Below the pieces are notes generated by a model. It was not told where the DNA came from. It ran no database searches and worked only from the letters and a program-made list of their open reading frames with translations. From Microvirga terricola (GTDB taxonomy: Bacteria > Pseudomonadota > Alphaproteobacteria > Rhizobiales > Beijerinckiaceae), in the NCBI RefSeq assembly GCF_011777495.1, contig NZ_JAATJS010000001.1, positions 372,001 through 436,000 on the forward strand: a DNA stretch of 64,000 nucleotides. Direction: 5' to 3'. Shown piece after piece: positions 26,857 through 35,762 of this stretch; position 1 is the first letter of the stretch, and each line of letters opens with the position of its first letter. The translations under genes and the position numbers were made by a program.

Positions 26857-28094
26857 CCTTCAGCGTCCCGGGGCAGGCTCAACAGCCAGAACGCCGAGGC
26901 TATGACGCCGAGCGCGCCGCCCCACAGCACGAGGCGGATGCCGACGAGGTCCGCGAGCGTCCCCGCCATCAGCGCTGCAATGAGTCCCAACCCGCCCGAC
27001 AACAGATGCAGCGTGCCGCCCTCGCGTCCGCGCAAGGCGTCGGGCGTCACCTTTTGGCGTAGCGCAACGGCATTGGTGTAAAAGACCACCCACAGCCCGT
27101 CGCCGAGAAGCTGCGGAATGCCGAGAAGCATCAGCTTCAGCCAGAGCGGGCCCTGCGCCAGCGGAATCAGACAGGCCACGACGCCGTAGCCGATGAGCGT
27201 GGTCATCAACAGGGGACGCGGCGCAAAGCGTGAACCCGCCTTTTCCGCAAAGCGTGCGCCGACGAGCGCGCTGATGCCGCCGAAGGCGATGACGAAGCCG
27301 AGCACACCCGGCTGAATGCCGAGTTCGCGCACCGCGAAGAGGACGTAGAGCGGCGCGAAGAAAGTGAGAAAGAACGTCATCGTCGCGATGCAGAGCGTCA
27401 GCGAGCGCAATGTCGGATGGCTGAAGACGAAGCGCAGGCCTTCCACGGTTTCGCGCCAGAGATCCGGCGGCGCGTCGCCGGTCACGAGCGGCGGCTCCGC
27501 GCGTTTGATCGACCCGAGCAGCACGGCGGACCAGAGATAAGACAAAGCATCGAACAGGATCGCGAAAGGCGCGGTGAGCGCCTGGATCAGCACGCCCGCG
27601 AACGCGGGACCGGCGATTTCCGCCACCGCATCGGTGGTCGCGAGCTTCGCATTGCCTTCCAAAAGCTGCTCGCGCGACACGACTGTCGGCAGGTAGGCGT
27701 TGTCGGCGGTGCTGAAGATCATCGAGAACAACGCCACGGTGATCGCGACCGCCATGAGCTGCGCGATGGTGATGGCACTGAACCAGGCCGCGACCGGAAG
27801 CGAGAACAGCACGGCCGCACGAACGAGATCGGCGATAATCAGCACCCGGCGACGGCGCGTGCGGTCGATCCAGCTGCCGATGAACGGGCCGAGGATCACG
27901 CCCGGCAGGGCGGTGAGCGCCACGAGAAGGCCGAGATCGGTCGCGGAGGCATCGAGCAGAAGGGCCGCGATCATCGGCAGGCCCTCGCGCGTGAAGCGGG
28001 TTCCGACGGCGGAGAGGCTCTGCGCGGCCCACAATTTCATGAAGTCGGGATTGCGCCAGAGTTCGCCGCTAGGGCGGGGCATCCATCTCGTCAT
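26853..28094 (-). CDS. MFS transporter (macrolide-efflux / enterobactin-exporter-like)
   Basis: 413 residues from the ATG at 28094 (MTRWMPRPSGELWRNPDFMKLWAAQSLSAVGTRF); a second ATG at 28085 is possible and the frame is open to 28157. Twelve hydrophobic segments are visible. LWAAQSLSAVGTRFT, FIGSWIDRTRRRRVLIIADLVRA and FSTADNAYLPTVVSREQLLEGNAKL are typical of the MFS_3/MefE-type exporters. Substrate unknown. It is 11 bases downstream of a GNAT gene on the same strand, so the two are probably cotranscribed. Confidence 0.88.
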   Translation of the reverse strand: MTRWMPRPSGELWRNPDFMKLWAAQSLSAVGTRFTREGLPMIAALLLDASATDLGLLVALTALPGVILGPFIGSWIDRTRRRRVLIIADLVRAAVLFSLPVAAWFSAITIAQLMAVAITVALFSMIFSTADNAYLPTVVSREQLLEGNAKLATTDAVAEIAGPAFAGVLIQALTAPFAILFDALSYLWSAVLLGSIKRAEPPLVTGDAPPDLWRETVEGLRFVFSHPTLRSLTLCIATMTFFLTFFAPLYVLFAVRELGIQPGVLGFVIAFGGISALVGARFAEKAGSRFAPRPLLMTTLIGYGVVACLIPLAQGPLWLKLMLLGIPQLLGDGLWVVFYTNAVALRQKVTPDALRGREGGTLHLLSGGLGLIAALMAGTLADLVGIRLVLWGGALGVIASAFWLLSLPRDAEG

Positions 28095-28105
28095 GGCAAA
28101 AGCCC

Positions 28106-28642
28106 TTAAACCACCGGCCGCGTCGGCGGCTCGGTCATGCCGCGCCCGAGAGGACATTGCATCAGAACGGTGGAGAGCCAGCGGCCGTGCTTGTAGCCGA
28201 TGCCTTTCAACACGCCGACTGTCTCGAAACCGAGGCTTTTGTGCACGCCAATGGAGCCGTGCGATTCCTCATCGCCGATCACTGCGATCATGAGCCGGAA
28301 ATCGCGCGTCTCGCATTCAGTGATCAGGGCTTCGAGAAGCGTGCGGCCAAGGCCACGCCGCTGCGCCGTGGGGGCGATGTAGATGGAATCCTCAACCGTC
28401 GAGCGATAGGCCGGACGCGAGCGGTAGGATCCGGCATAGGCGTAACCGAGGACCGTGCCAGCCTCCTCGGCGACGAGGTAGGGATAGCCGCCTTCCAGCA
28501 GCGCCGCGCGGCGGCGCACCATTTCAGCCTCGCTCGGCGGGTCGAGTTCGAAAGAAGCCGTGCCGTGCGTCACCGCGTGGGCATAAATGGCGGCAATAGC
28601 GGGAATGTCGGAATCCCGCGACGGGCGAATGAGGACGTCCAT
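28106..28642 (-). CDS. GNAT N-acetyltransferase, phosphinothricin acetyltransferase-like
   Basis: 178 residues from the ATG at 28642. The N-terminal VLIRPSRDSDIPAIAAIYAHAVTHGTASFELDPPS, the acetyl-CoA loop QRRGLGRTLLEALI and the C-terminal GFETVGVLKGIGYKHGRWLSTVLMQ are the hallmark blocks of Pat/MddA acetyltransferases, which acetylate phosphinothricin, methionine sulfoximine or similar amines. Pairing with an exporter 11 bases downstream suggests a small detoxification unit; the natural substrate is unknown. Confidence 0.9.
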   Translation of the reverse strand: MDVLIRPSRDSDIPAIAAIYAHAVTHGTASFELDPPSEAEMVRRRAALLEGGYPYLVAEEAGTVLGYAYAGSYRSRPAYRSTVEDSIYIAPTAQRRGLGRTLLEALITECETRDFRLMIAVIGDEESHGSIGVHKSLGFETVGVLKGIGYKHGRWLSTVLMQCPLGRGMTEPPTRPVV

Positions 28643-28683
28643 GAGGATAGTCCTAGATTCGCCCGCACTATGCGACAACAAAA

Positions 28684-28706
28684 AGCCCCGGCTTTCGGCC
28701 GGGGCT
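28684..28706 (-). terminator. Rho-independent terminator of the BI-1 gene
   Basis: AGCCCCGGC (28684-28692) and GCCGGGGCT (28698-28706) form a 9-bp stem with a 5-base loop. On the minus strand it is followed by TTTTTGTTG. It ends the BI-1 transcript and separates it from the GNAT gene. Confidence 0.85.
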
Positions 28707-28731
28707 CTTCGTATTTTCGTAAAGGTGTTGC

Positions 28732-29514
28732 TTACTCGTTACGATTGCCGACCAGCGCCAGCAGGAACTGGAACATGTTGATGAAGTCCAGGTAGAGCTG
28801 CAGCGCGCCGTAGACCGAAACCTTGGCCGCGGCCTCGGTGTCGAAGTTCCCGTAGAGATACATCTCCTTGAGCTTCTGCGTGTCGTAAGCGGTCAGGCCC
28901 GCGAAGATCAGCACGCCGATCACCGAGATCGCGAACTGAAGCATGCTCGAAACGAGGAAGATATTGACGAGCGAGGCGATGATGAGGCCCACCACGCCCA
29001 TAATCAGGAACGAGCCGATGCCGGACAGGCTGCGGTTCGTGGTGTAACCCCACAGCGACAGCGAGCCGAAGGCCGCCGCCGTGATGAAGAACACCTGCAC
29101 GACGCTGGCACCCGTATAGCGGATGAGAAGCGTGGAGAGCGAAGCGCCCATCACCGCCGCGAAGGCGAAAAAGGTGGTGCGCGCGGCAGCCGCCGACATC
29201 TTGTCCATGCGGAACGAGAAGAAGAAAATGAAGGCCAGCGGCGCCAGCGCCACGACCCACATCAGGGGCGTGCCGTAAAGCGTGCGGCCGAACTCGGTCA
29301 GGTAGACGCCGCCCATGCGGACCACGGCCTGCGCCGGGTCGGTCGTGGTGGCGAGCTTGTTGACGCCCAGGGCAACCAGCGCCGAAATCGCCAGGCCCAG
29401 GACCATGTTGTTGTAGACCCCGAGCATGAAGGCGCGCAGGCCCTGATCGACCTGTGCTGCCGTCCGGGCAAAGCCGGTGCCAGAGGCGTATTGGTTTTGC
29501 TCATACGGTTGCAT
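28732..29514 (-). CDS. Bax inhibitor-1/YccA family membrane protein
   Basis: 260 residues from the ATG at 29514, which has GAGAGGAC upstream; the open frame to 29646 is not supported. About seven hydrophobic helices; the tail with FAGLTAYDTQKLKEMY, ASLYGALQLYLDFINMF-like (VYGALQLYLDFINMFQFLLALVGNRNE) is diagnostic for BI-1 proteins. Relatives bind or leak calcium and modulate FtsH-type proteolysis (YccA). Monocistronic, with its own terminator. Confidence 0.95.
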   Translation of the reverse strand: MQPYEQNQYASGTGFARTAAQVDQGLRAFMLGVYNNMVLGLAISALVALGVNKLATTTDPAQAVVRMGGVYLTEFGRTLYGTPLMWVVALAPLAFIFFFSFRMDKMSAAAARTTFFAFAAVMGASLSTLLIRYTGASVVQVFFITAAAFGSLSLWGYTTNRSLSGIGSFLIMGVVGLIIASLVNIFLVSSMLQFAISVIGVLIFAGLTAYDTQKLKEMYLYGNFDTEAAAKVSVYGALQLYLDFINMFQFLLALVGNRNE

Positions 29515-29745
29515 CGGAGTCCTCTCTCGCGGTGTGCCGTTGATGATTCCCTCGAAAGGCCGGAAAACCCAGCCTTCGGCCGCCGCATGTGTGGCGACGA
29601 CACGAATATGAGGGGTCGCTTCTGCTTCTGCAAGGGGTGCAGCCAAGCTTCACTTGAGATTTTCAAGAACTATCAAGATGAACGGATCGCACTCGCCCAT
29701 CATGGAAAACTGTTTCGCCGTAACACTCCGGATCAGCCGAAAGGG

Positions 29746-32334
29746 TTAAAGGTTTCTCAAGTATTGCGCTGGCTTTTGACTCAAAATCCGCCACGTCCCC
29801 ATCAACCCGAGCCCCACCGCCACGAGAACCGCAAGGATGGAAGCGGTCAGCGCGCCGGATAAATCTAACGTAAAGCTCAGGTTCATGACGCGCGTGACGA
29901 TAAGCGAGGCCGCCGCTGTTCCGGCGATCAGGCCGAACAACGCCGTCGCTGCGCCCAAAAGTCCGTATTCGAGCGCATAGGCCGAAAGCAGGCGGGCGCG
30001 GGTGGCGCCGAGTGTCTTCAGCACCACCGCATCGTAGAGCCGCGCCCGGTGCCCGGCTGCGAGCGCGCCGGCCAGCACCAAAAGGCTCGCGATGAGCGCA
30101 ATCGCGCTGGCGCCGCGAATGGCGGTGATGAGCTGCGAGACGAGATCGTTCACCGCATCGAGCGCATCCTTCACCCGCACGCTCGTCACCATCGGATAGG
30201 CCAGCGCGCTTTTCCGCAGGATGCGCGCGTCCGTCGCTGCGTCGGACCCGCCCGGGAAGGTGACGGTGGCGAGATGCGTATGCGGCGCACCGGCAAAGGT
30301 GTTGGGCGAAAACACCATGACGAAGTTGATGCCGAGCGAACGCCATTCCACGCGGCGCAAATTCGTGATGGTCGCGGTGATGTTGCGGCCGAGCACATTC
30401 ACCATCACCTCGTCGCCGAGCTTGAGCCCGAGCCCTTCGGCGATCTTGTCGTCGAAGGAGACGAGCGGCTTGCCCTTGTAGTCCTCAGCCCACCAACTGC
30501 CTTGCAGGAGGCGCGAGCCTTCCGGCTGCGTCTTGGCGTAGGTGATGCCCCGGTCGCCCTCGAGCACCCAGGAGACATCCTCGTTCGCCTTGATCTGGCT
30601 GACCGGCAGGCCGCGTAAGGTCACGAGCCGCCCGCGCATCATCGGCACGCGCTCCACTTGAGCGGAGGCCGCCTCGGTTCTCAGGAATCCCTCGAAGGCA
30701 TCGGCTTGAGCGCTCGGAATGTCGAGAAAGAAGAAGCTCGGCGCGTTTTTCGGCAGGGTCTGCTTGAGTTCACGCGTCAGGTTGCCATCGATCATCGCCA
30801 GCGTGACCAGAAGCGTGATGCCGAGCCCGAGAGACAGGACGAGCGAGGGCGTCAGCGCGCCGGGGCGGTGAATGTTCGCAAGCGCGAGACGCGGCGCCGT
30901 GCGGCGCGGACGCGGCAAACGACGCGCCAGCGCCATGATGCCGGAGGCGACAACGCGCAGCAGCGCGAAGGACACAGCCGCCGCGCCGACGAACATGAGC
31001 GCGATCTTTTGGTCATACGCCGCGACGACGGACAGCGCGACCAGCGCCGCGACGGAGATGATAAGCGCCACCGCGTAACGCCGCCGCGGCCAGCGCCGTT
31101 CGGGATCGATCTGATCGCGAAAAAGGCCCGACACCGGCACGTCATGCGCGCGGCCCAATGGACCGAGCGCAAAGACCAGCGCAGTGAGGAAACCGTAAAG
31201 CGATGCGATGCCGAGTTCGCTCCAGGCGAGCGTCGGCTGAATCGGAATCGGCAGAAGATGGCCGAAGAGGCCGGTGACGACGAAGGGCAGTGCCGCCCCC
31301 ACCACAAGCCCGATGCCGACGCCAATGGCGGCGATCAGCATCACTTGCGTGAGATAGAGCCGCACCACCTGCCCACCCGGCGCGCCAAGGCTTTTCAACG
31401 TCGCGATGGAAGCCCGCTTGCGGTCTACGAAACCGCGCACCGCATTGGCGACACCGACGCCGCCGACGAGAAGCGCGGTCAGGCCGACAAGCGTGAGGAA
31501 CTGCGTGAAGCGCTCAATGTTGCGGGCAAAGCGCGCATCCGCGTTGACGCGGTTGCGGACATTCCACCCTGCCTCCGGCAGAACGCGGTTGGCCTCGGCC
31601 TCGATGGCGTCGAGCGCCTCTTCGCTGGAAAGAGCCGGCGGCAGCATCAGCCGATAGGTCCAGCGCACGAGGGAGCCGGGCTGGATGAGGCCGCTCGCGC
31701 GCAACGCATCCTGCGAAACGATGAGGCGCGGGCCGAAGCCGATGCCACTTGCGATCTTGTCCGGCTCGGAGATCAGACTCGCGCGCAGCTCGACCTTCGC
31801 CACGCCGATGGTGATGCGATCCCCGACTTTCAGATCGAGCCGCGCCAAAAGGGTCGGATCGGCAGCAGCGCCGAAAAATCCGCTGCGCTCGAAAAAAAGG
31901 TCGGCGGACGTTAACGGCGGATCGGTTTCAAGCTGGCCGATAGCCGGATAGCTGACGTCCACCGCCTTCAATTCGACAAGGGCCGAGCCCTTCTCGCCTG
32001 CCACCGCCATGGCGCGCAGGTTGGCGATGGTGCTCACCTGCCCTTTCTGGCTGAGAAAAGCGCGTTCGGCCTCGTTCGCCTCCCGCTGTAACAACGAAAA
32101 CGCCATGTCGCCGCCGAGAATGCGTCGGCCCTCGCGGGTGATGCCGTCGGTGAGCGAGCGCGAGAGCGACGAAACGCCGGCAATTGCCGCGACACCGAGC
32201 GCGATGCAGGCGAGAAAGATTGCAAAGCCCCTCAACCCGCCGCGCAATTCGCGGAAAGCGAGGCGCAACACCAGGGGTAGGAAGGAGGCCCGGTTGGGGC
32301 CTTTTTGCGGGGAGGCGGGAAGCGTTCCGTGCAT
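29746..32334 (-). CDS. ABC transporter permease of the FtsX/MacB type (YbbP-like)
   Basis: 862 residues. One N-terminal helix (about 35-57) precedes a large periplasmic domain; then two FtsX core repeats of three helices each (about residues 275-400, starting FLTLVGLTALLVGGVGVANAVRGFVDRKRASIATLKSLGA, and 740-855) flank further helices near 425-500. GGGGAGGGG precedes the ATG. It starts 15 bases after the ATPase gene. In E. coli ybbA-ybbP is divergent from tesA, exactly as here; the complex is thought to handle a hydrophobic envelope substrate, unproven. Confidence 0.93.
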   Translation of the reverse strand: MHGTLPASPQKGPNRASFLPLVLRLAFRELRGGLRGFAIFLACIALGVAAIAGVSSLSRSLTDGITREGRRILGGDMAFSLLQREANEAERAFLSQKGQVSTIANLRAMAVAGEKGSALVELKAVDVSYPAIGQLETDPPLTSADLFFERSGFFGAAADPTLLARLDLKVGDRITIGVAKVELRASLISEPDKIASGIGFGPRLIVSQDALRASGLIQPGSLVRWTYRLMLPPALSSEEALDAIEAEANRVLPEAGWNVRNRVNADARFARNIERFTQFLTLVGLTALLVGGVGVANAVRGFVDRKRASIATLKSLGAPGGQVVRLYLTQVMLIAAIGVGIGLVVGAALPFVVTGLFGHLLPIPIQPTLAWSELGIASLYGFLTALVFALGPLGRAHDVPVSGLFRDQIDPERRWPRRRYAVALIISVAALVALSVVAAYDQKIALMFVGAAAVSFALLRVVASGIMALARRLPRPRRTAPRLALANIHRPGALTPSLVLSLGLGITLLVTLAMIDGNLTRELKQTLPKNAPSFFFLDIPSAQADAFEGFLRTEAASAQVERVPMMRGRLVTLRGLPVSQIKANEDVSWVLEGDRGITYAKTQPEGSRLLQGSWWAEDYKGKPLVSFDDKIAEGLGLKLGDEVMVNVLGRNITATITNLRRVEWRSLGINFVMVFSPNTFAGAPHTHLATVTFPGGSDAATDARILRKSALAYPMVTSVRVKDALDAVNDLVSQLITAIRGASAIALIASLLVLAGALAAGHRARLYDAVVLKTLGATRARLLSAYALEYGLLGAATALFGLIAGTAAASLIVTRVMNLSFTLDLSGALTASILAVLVAVGLGLMGTWRILSQKPAQYLRNL

Positions 32335-32349
32335 AAAACCCCTCCCCGC

Positions 32350-33042
32350 TTACGCCACGGTGGAGGCCGCATCAGCCTCCACATGGCCGGAGCGCAGCCG
32401 CACCATGCGATCGCAGAGCCGGGCGAGGTTGAGATCGTGCGTCACGAGAACCAGCGTCGAGCCCCGGTCGCGCTTGAGCGCGAACAAAAGGTCGATGATC
32501 GCCTTGCCCGTCTCCTCGTCGAGATTGCCGGTGGGCTCGTCGGCCACCAGAATTGCCGGGTTAGGCACGATGGCGCGGGCAATCGCCACGCGCTGCTGCT
32601 CGCCGCCGGAGAGCTGCGCCGGGTAATGGTGCAGGCGATGACCCAAGCCCACCGCCTGAAGTTCGGCCTCCGCCCGCGTAAAGGCGTCACCGTCTCCTGC
32701 CAGCTCCAGCGGCAGGGCGACGTTTTCAAGCGCGGTCATGGTGGGCACGAGGTGGAAGGATTGAAACACGATGCCGATGCGCCGCCCGCGAAACCGCGCC
32801 AGTGCATCCTCATCGAGCGCCGCCAGATCGGTGCCTTCCACAAGAATTCGGCCCGAATCCGGACGCTCCAGCCCCGCCATGGTCATGAGAAGCGTGGATT
32901 TTCCCGACCCCGACGGCCCGACGAGACCGACCGCCTCACCCTTGCCGATATCGAGCGAAATCTTTTTGAGGATATGCACCCGCGCGGCCCCGCGCCCGAG
33001 GCTCAGATCAACATCGTGGAGCGCGATGGCCTTGTCCTGCAT
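32350..33042 (-). CDS. ABC transporter ATP-binding protein (LolD/YbbA-like)
   Basis: 230 residues from the ATG at 33042 (an in-frame TTG at 33048 is possible). Walker A GPSGSGKST at 42-50, signature LSGGEQQR at 144-151, Walker B AILVADEP, and the H-loop VTHD are intact. It powers the adjacent FtsX-type permease on the inner membrane. Its promoter must lie in the gap shared with tesA, where the repeat element 33086-33192 sits. Confidence 0.95.
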   Translation of the reverse strand: MQDKAIALHDVDLSLGRGAARVHILKKISLDIGKGEAVGLVGPSGSGKSTLLMTMAGLERPDSGRILVEGTDLAALDEDALARFRGRRIGIVFQSFHLVPTMTALENVALPLELAGDGDAFTRAEAELQAVGLGHRLHHYPAQLSGGEQQRVAIARAIVPNPAILVADEPTGNLDEETGKAIIDLLFALKRDRGSTLVLVTHDLNLARLCDRMVRLRSGHVEADAASTVA

Positions 33043-33085
33043 ACTCAATCATCCGATCTAGTGGAAAACTGCCGAGGTGTTCGGC

Positions 33086-33192
33086 CTAGAGCATGATCGA
33101 GACCAGTGGAAACCGGTTGTTCGCCCGGATCATGCGATACTCAAGAAAACTAGAGCTTGATCATGTTTCAAAGAGACATGATCAAGCTCTAG
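33086..33192. repeat. AGAGCATGAT-type interspersed palindromic element, copy 2
   Basis: CTAGAGCATGATC begins at 33086 and CAAGCTCTAG ends at 33192. Inside, GCATGATC (33091-33098) pairs with GATCATGC (33128-33135), and a perfect 17-bp stem (33150-33166 with 33176-33192, loop of 9) closes the right side. As with copy 1, it lies between divergently transcribed genes. Confidence 0.8.
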
Positions 33193-33217
33193 TTTGGCAC
33201 ATATGGGAAGCATAGTG

Positions 33218-33871
33218 ATGAAGCGCCAATCCGGCCCGTTCATGGCGATCATTTTTGCGTGCGCGGCTCTTTTTTCCCTGTCCGCGGCGCCGCCGGTTCG
33301 TGCCCAAAGCGCACCGATTCGCCTCGTCGCCCTCGGCGACAGCCTGTCCGCGGGCTACGGCCTTCCCAATGAGGCGGCTTTCCCGATGGCCCTGGAGCGG
33401 GCGCTCAAGGCCAAGGGCTATAACGTGGAAGTGGCCAATGCCGGGGTATCCGGCGACACCGCCTCCGGCGGGCTCGACCGGATCGACTGGTCTGTGCCGG
33501 ACGGGACCGACGGGGTGATTCTTGAACTCGGGGCCAATGATATGCTGCGGGGGCTCGACCCCTCCGTGCCGCGCAAAGCTATCGAGACCATCGTTGAGCG
33601 CTTAAAAGCCCGCAACATCCCGGTCATGCTCGCCGGCATGGTCGCCTCCCGCAATCTGGGCCCCGATTACGCGCAAAAATTCGACCAGCTCTATCCGGAC
33701 ATTGCGAAGAAGCACGGCCTTGTGCTCTATCCCTTCTTTCTGGATGGAGTCGCGGGCGATGCGTCTCTCAACCTCCAGGACGGCCTTCACCCGACGGCCA
33801 AGGGGATTGAGATCATCGTCGCGCGCATCCTGCCCACCGTCGAGACTTTTCTCGCCACCCTCAAGCGCTGA
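33218..33871 (+). CDS. tesA: Arylesterase / multifunctional acyl-CoA thioesterase I-like SGNH hydrolase
   Basis: 217 residues from the ATG at 33218, seven bases after GGGAAG; earlier in-frame TTG (33194) and ATG (33203) are less likely. A Sec signal peptide (residues 1-29, ending VRA) precedes block I LVALGDSLSAGYGLP with nucleophile S42, block III ELGANDMLRG and block V DGLHPTAKG with the catalytic Asp and His. It is periplasmic and hydrolyses acyl esters or thioesters. The divergent pairing with ybbA-ybbP is conserved widely in Proteobacteria. Confidence 0.94.
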   Translation: MKRQSGPFMAIIFACAALFSLSAAPPVRAQSAPIRLVALGDSLSAGYGLPNEAAFPMALERALKAKGYNVEVANAGVSGDTASGGLDRIDWSVPDGTDGVILELGANDMLRGLDPSVPRKAIETIVERLKARNIPVMLAGMVASRNLGPDYAQKFDQLYPDIAKKHGLVLYPFFLDGVAGDASLNLQDGLHPTAKGIEIIVARILPTVETFLATLKR

Positions 33872-33931
33872 CGCCCGTTAGCGCTCTTCTCATGCCTGAA
33901 CGCGGCGGCTCCCCGCTGCGAGGAGCCTGCC

Positions 33932-34981
33932 ATGGACTATCGCCGCCTCGGCCGCACGGACCTCAATGTCAGCCTCATCTGCCTTGGAACCATGACCTGG
34001 GGCCAGCAGAACACCGAGGCAGAAGGCCACGCGCAGATGGATTACGCCCTCGACCAGGGCATCAATTTCTTCGACACCGCCGAGCTTTATTCGATTCCGC
34101 CTAAGCCCGAGACGCAAGGCTCGACGGAAACCATCATCGGCTCCTGGTTCAAGGCACGCGGCACCCGCGACAAAGTCATTCTGGCGACTAAGGTCGTCGG
34201 GCGCACGGACATGACCTGGTTCCGCAAGGACGGCTCGAAGGGCGAACTGTCCCGCGCTCAGATCGAGGAGGCGGTCAACGGCAGCCTCAAGCGCCTGCAG
34301 ACGGACTACATCGACCTCTACCAGCTCCACTGGCCGGACCGCCCGATGCCCTGGGGCTCGAACCCCACCATCTATCGACAGGAAACGCAGGACGGCGATT
34401 CGATCGCCATCGAGGAAACGCTCGGCGTCCTGGCCGATCTGGTGAAGGCCGGAAAGATCCGCCATGTCGGCCTCTCGAACGAGAGCGCCTGGGGCACCAT
34501 GAGCTTCCTCAAGGCCTCCGACACCAAGGGCCTGCCGCGAGTGCCATCGATTCAGAACGCCTACAGCCTCCTGAACCGCACCTATGAGGTGGCGCTGGCC
34601 GAAGTCACCATGCGCGAGGAAGTGGGCCTTCTCGCCTATTCGCCGCTCGCCCAGGGCTATCTGACCGGCAAGTATCTCGACGGCGCGCGTCCGGCAGGAG
34701 CCCGCACGACGCTCTTCCAGCGTGGCCAGCGCTACGAGACGCCCGGCGCTGAGTCGGCGATCCGCAAATACATCGCACTCGCCCGCGAATTCAGCCTCGA
34801 CCCGGCGCAGATGGCGCTTGCCTTCGTCAATTCGCGTCCGTTCGTAAACTCCAACATCATCGGCGCGACCTCGATGGAGCAGTTGAAGACCGATATTGGC
34901 TCGATCAACGTGACAATCACGCCGGAGCTGGAGGAGCGGATCAACGCGATCCACCTGGAGCACTGCAACCCCTGCCCTTAA
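33932..34981 (+). CDS. Aldo/keto reductase (Tas-like)
   Basis: 349 residues. The catalytic tetrad is visible: D48 and Y53 in NFFDTAELYS, K87 in VILATKVVG and H133 in DLYQLHWPD. The specific insert around GQQNTEAEGHAQMDYALD and the PPKPETQGSTE segment are as in E. coli Tas and related NADP-dependent reductases. Substrate unknown. AGGAG lies 10 bases before the ATG. An inverted repeat follows at 35002. Confidence 0.93.
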   Translation: MDYRRLGRTDLNVSLICLGTMTWGQQNTEAEGHAQMDYALDQGINFFDTAELYSIPPKPETQGSTETIIGSWFKARGTRDKVILATKVVGRTDMTWFRKDGSKGELSRAQIEEAVNGSLKRLQTDYIDLYQLHWPDRPMPWGSNPTIYRQETQDGDSIAIEETLGVLADLVKAGKIRHVGLSNESAWGTMSFLKASDTKGLPRVPSIQNAYSLLNRTYEVALAEVTMREEVGLLAYSPLAQGYLTGKYLDGARPAGARTTLFQRGQRYETPGAESAIRKYIALAREFSLDPAQMALAFVNSRPFVNSNIIGATSMEQLKTDIGSINVTITPELEERINAIHLEHCNPCP

Positions 34982-35001
34982 AGGCAAAACATTCCCCCCA
35001 T

Positions 35002-35085
35002 GTCATGGCCGGCCTTGTGCCGGCCATTTCGATTCGCAAGGCTCGCCTTTCGGACCGGGATCACCGGAACAGGCCCCGTGATGAC
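35002..35085. repeat. GTCATGGCCGGG-type inverted-repeat element, copy 2
   Basis: GTCATGGCCGGCCTTGTGCC... at 35002 pairs imperfectly with the segment ending GTGATGAC at 35085. The centre CGATTCGCAAGGCTCGCC resembles the centre of copy 1. It lies between the aldo/keto reductase and thpR, two genes on the same strand. Confidence 0.7.
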
Positions 35086-35187
35086 GAGAGTGCCCTGTTG
35101 ATCGCGTCGATCCGCGCCTTGTCGGAAAGGCCCCTAAGCCCCCATCATCAATGAGATTGAGGCCGCCCGACCTTCAGGAGGTGCGCC

Positions 35188-35724
35188 ATGCCACGCCTGT
35201 TCACCGGCATCGAGATCCCGGCCGATATCGGCCTTCAGCTCTCGGCCTATCGCGGCGGGCTTCCCGGCGCGCGGTGGATCGACCCCGAGAACTACCACAT
35301 CACTCTGCGCTTCCTCGGCGACATCGACGAGCGCATGGCGGATGACGTGCTCTCGATCCTCGGCGACAGCCGCAGGCGCGACCCGGTCGATGTCACCTTC
35401 GACAGTCTCGACACGTTTGGCGGCAGTAGACCGCGCACGGTCTTTGCTCGCGCTCTTGCGACCAACGGCATCGCGGATCTGCAAGCGGAACAGGAGCGCC
35501 TGGTGCGCCGGGTCGGCCTGCCGCCGGAAAAGCGCAAGTTCACGCCGCATGTGACGCTCGCCCGCCTGCGCGACGCCTCGCCCATCGATGTCGCGGATTA
35601 CTTCGCGACGAGGGGACATTTCCGAAAACTGACCTTCACCGCGCGCCGGTTTGTGCTGTTTTCCTCCCGCGATTCAGTCGGTGGCGGACCCTATGTGGTC
35701 GAGGCGGCCTATCCGTTGGGATAA
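35188..35724 (+). CDS. thpR: RNA 2',3'-cyclic phosphodiesterase (2H family)
   Basis: 178 residues carrying both 2H motifs: HITL at 37-40 and HVTL at 121-124, with the typical N-terminal RLFTGIEIPADI. The enzyme opens 2',3'-cyclic phosphate RNA ends, and E. coli relatives ligate tRNA half-molecules in vitro. AGGAGGTG precedes the ATG. A histidine phosphatase gene follows after 38 bases. The physiological substrate is not known in most bacteria. Confidence 0.93.
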   Translation: MPRLFTGIEIPADIGLQLSAYRGGLPGARWIDPENYHITLRFLGDIDERMADDVLSILGDSRRRDPVDVTFDSLDTFGGSRPRTVFARALATNGIADLQAEQERLVRRVGLPPEKRKFTPHVTLARLRDASPIDVADYFATRGHFRKLTFTARRFVLFSSRDSVGGGPYVVEAAYPLG

Positions 35725-35762
35725 GCTCGACGGAACGGCGAAGGTCCGTTACCCCTGAGCGC

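Noticed and set aside
30658..31914. 418-codon rightward frame inside the YbbP-like permease
   Set aside because: Antisense shadow rich in Arg, Asp and Gln; no ribosome-binding site.
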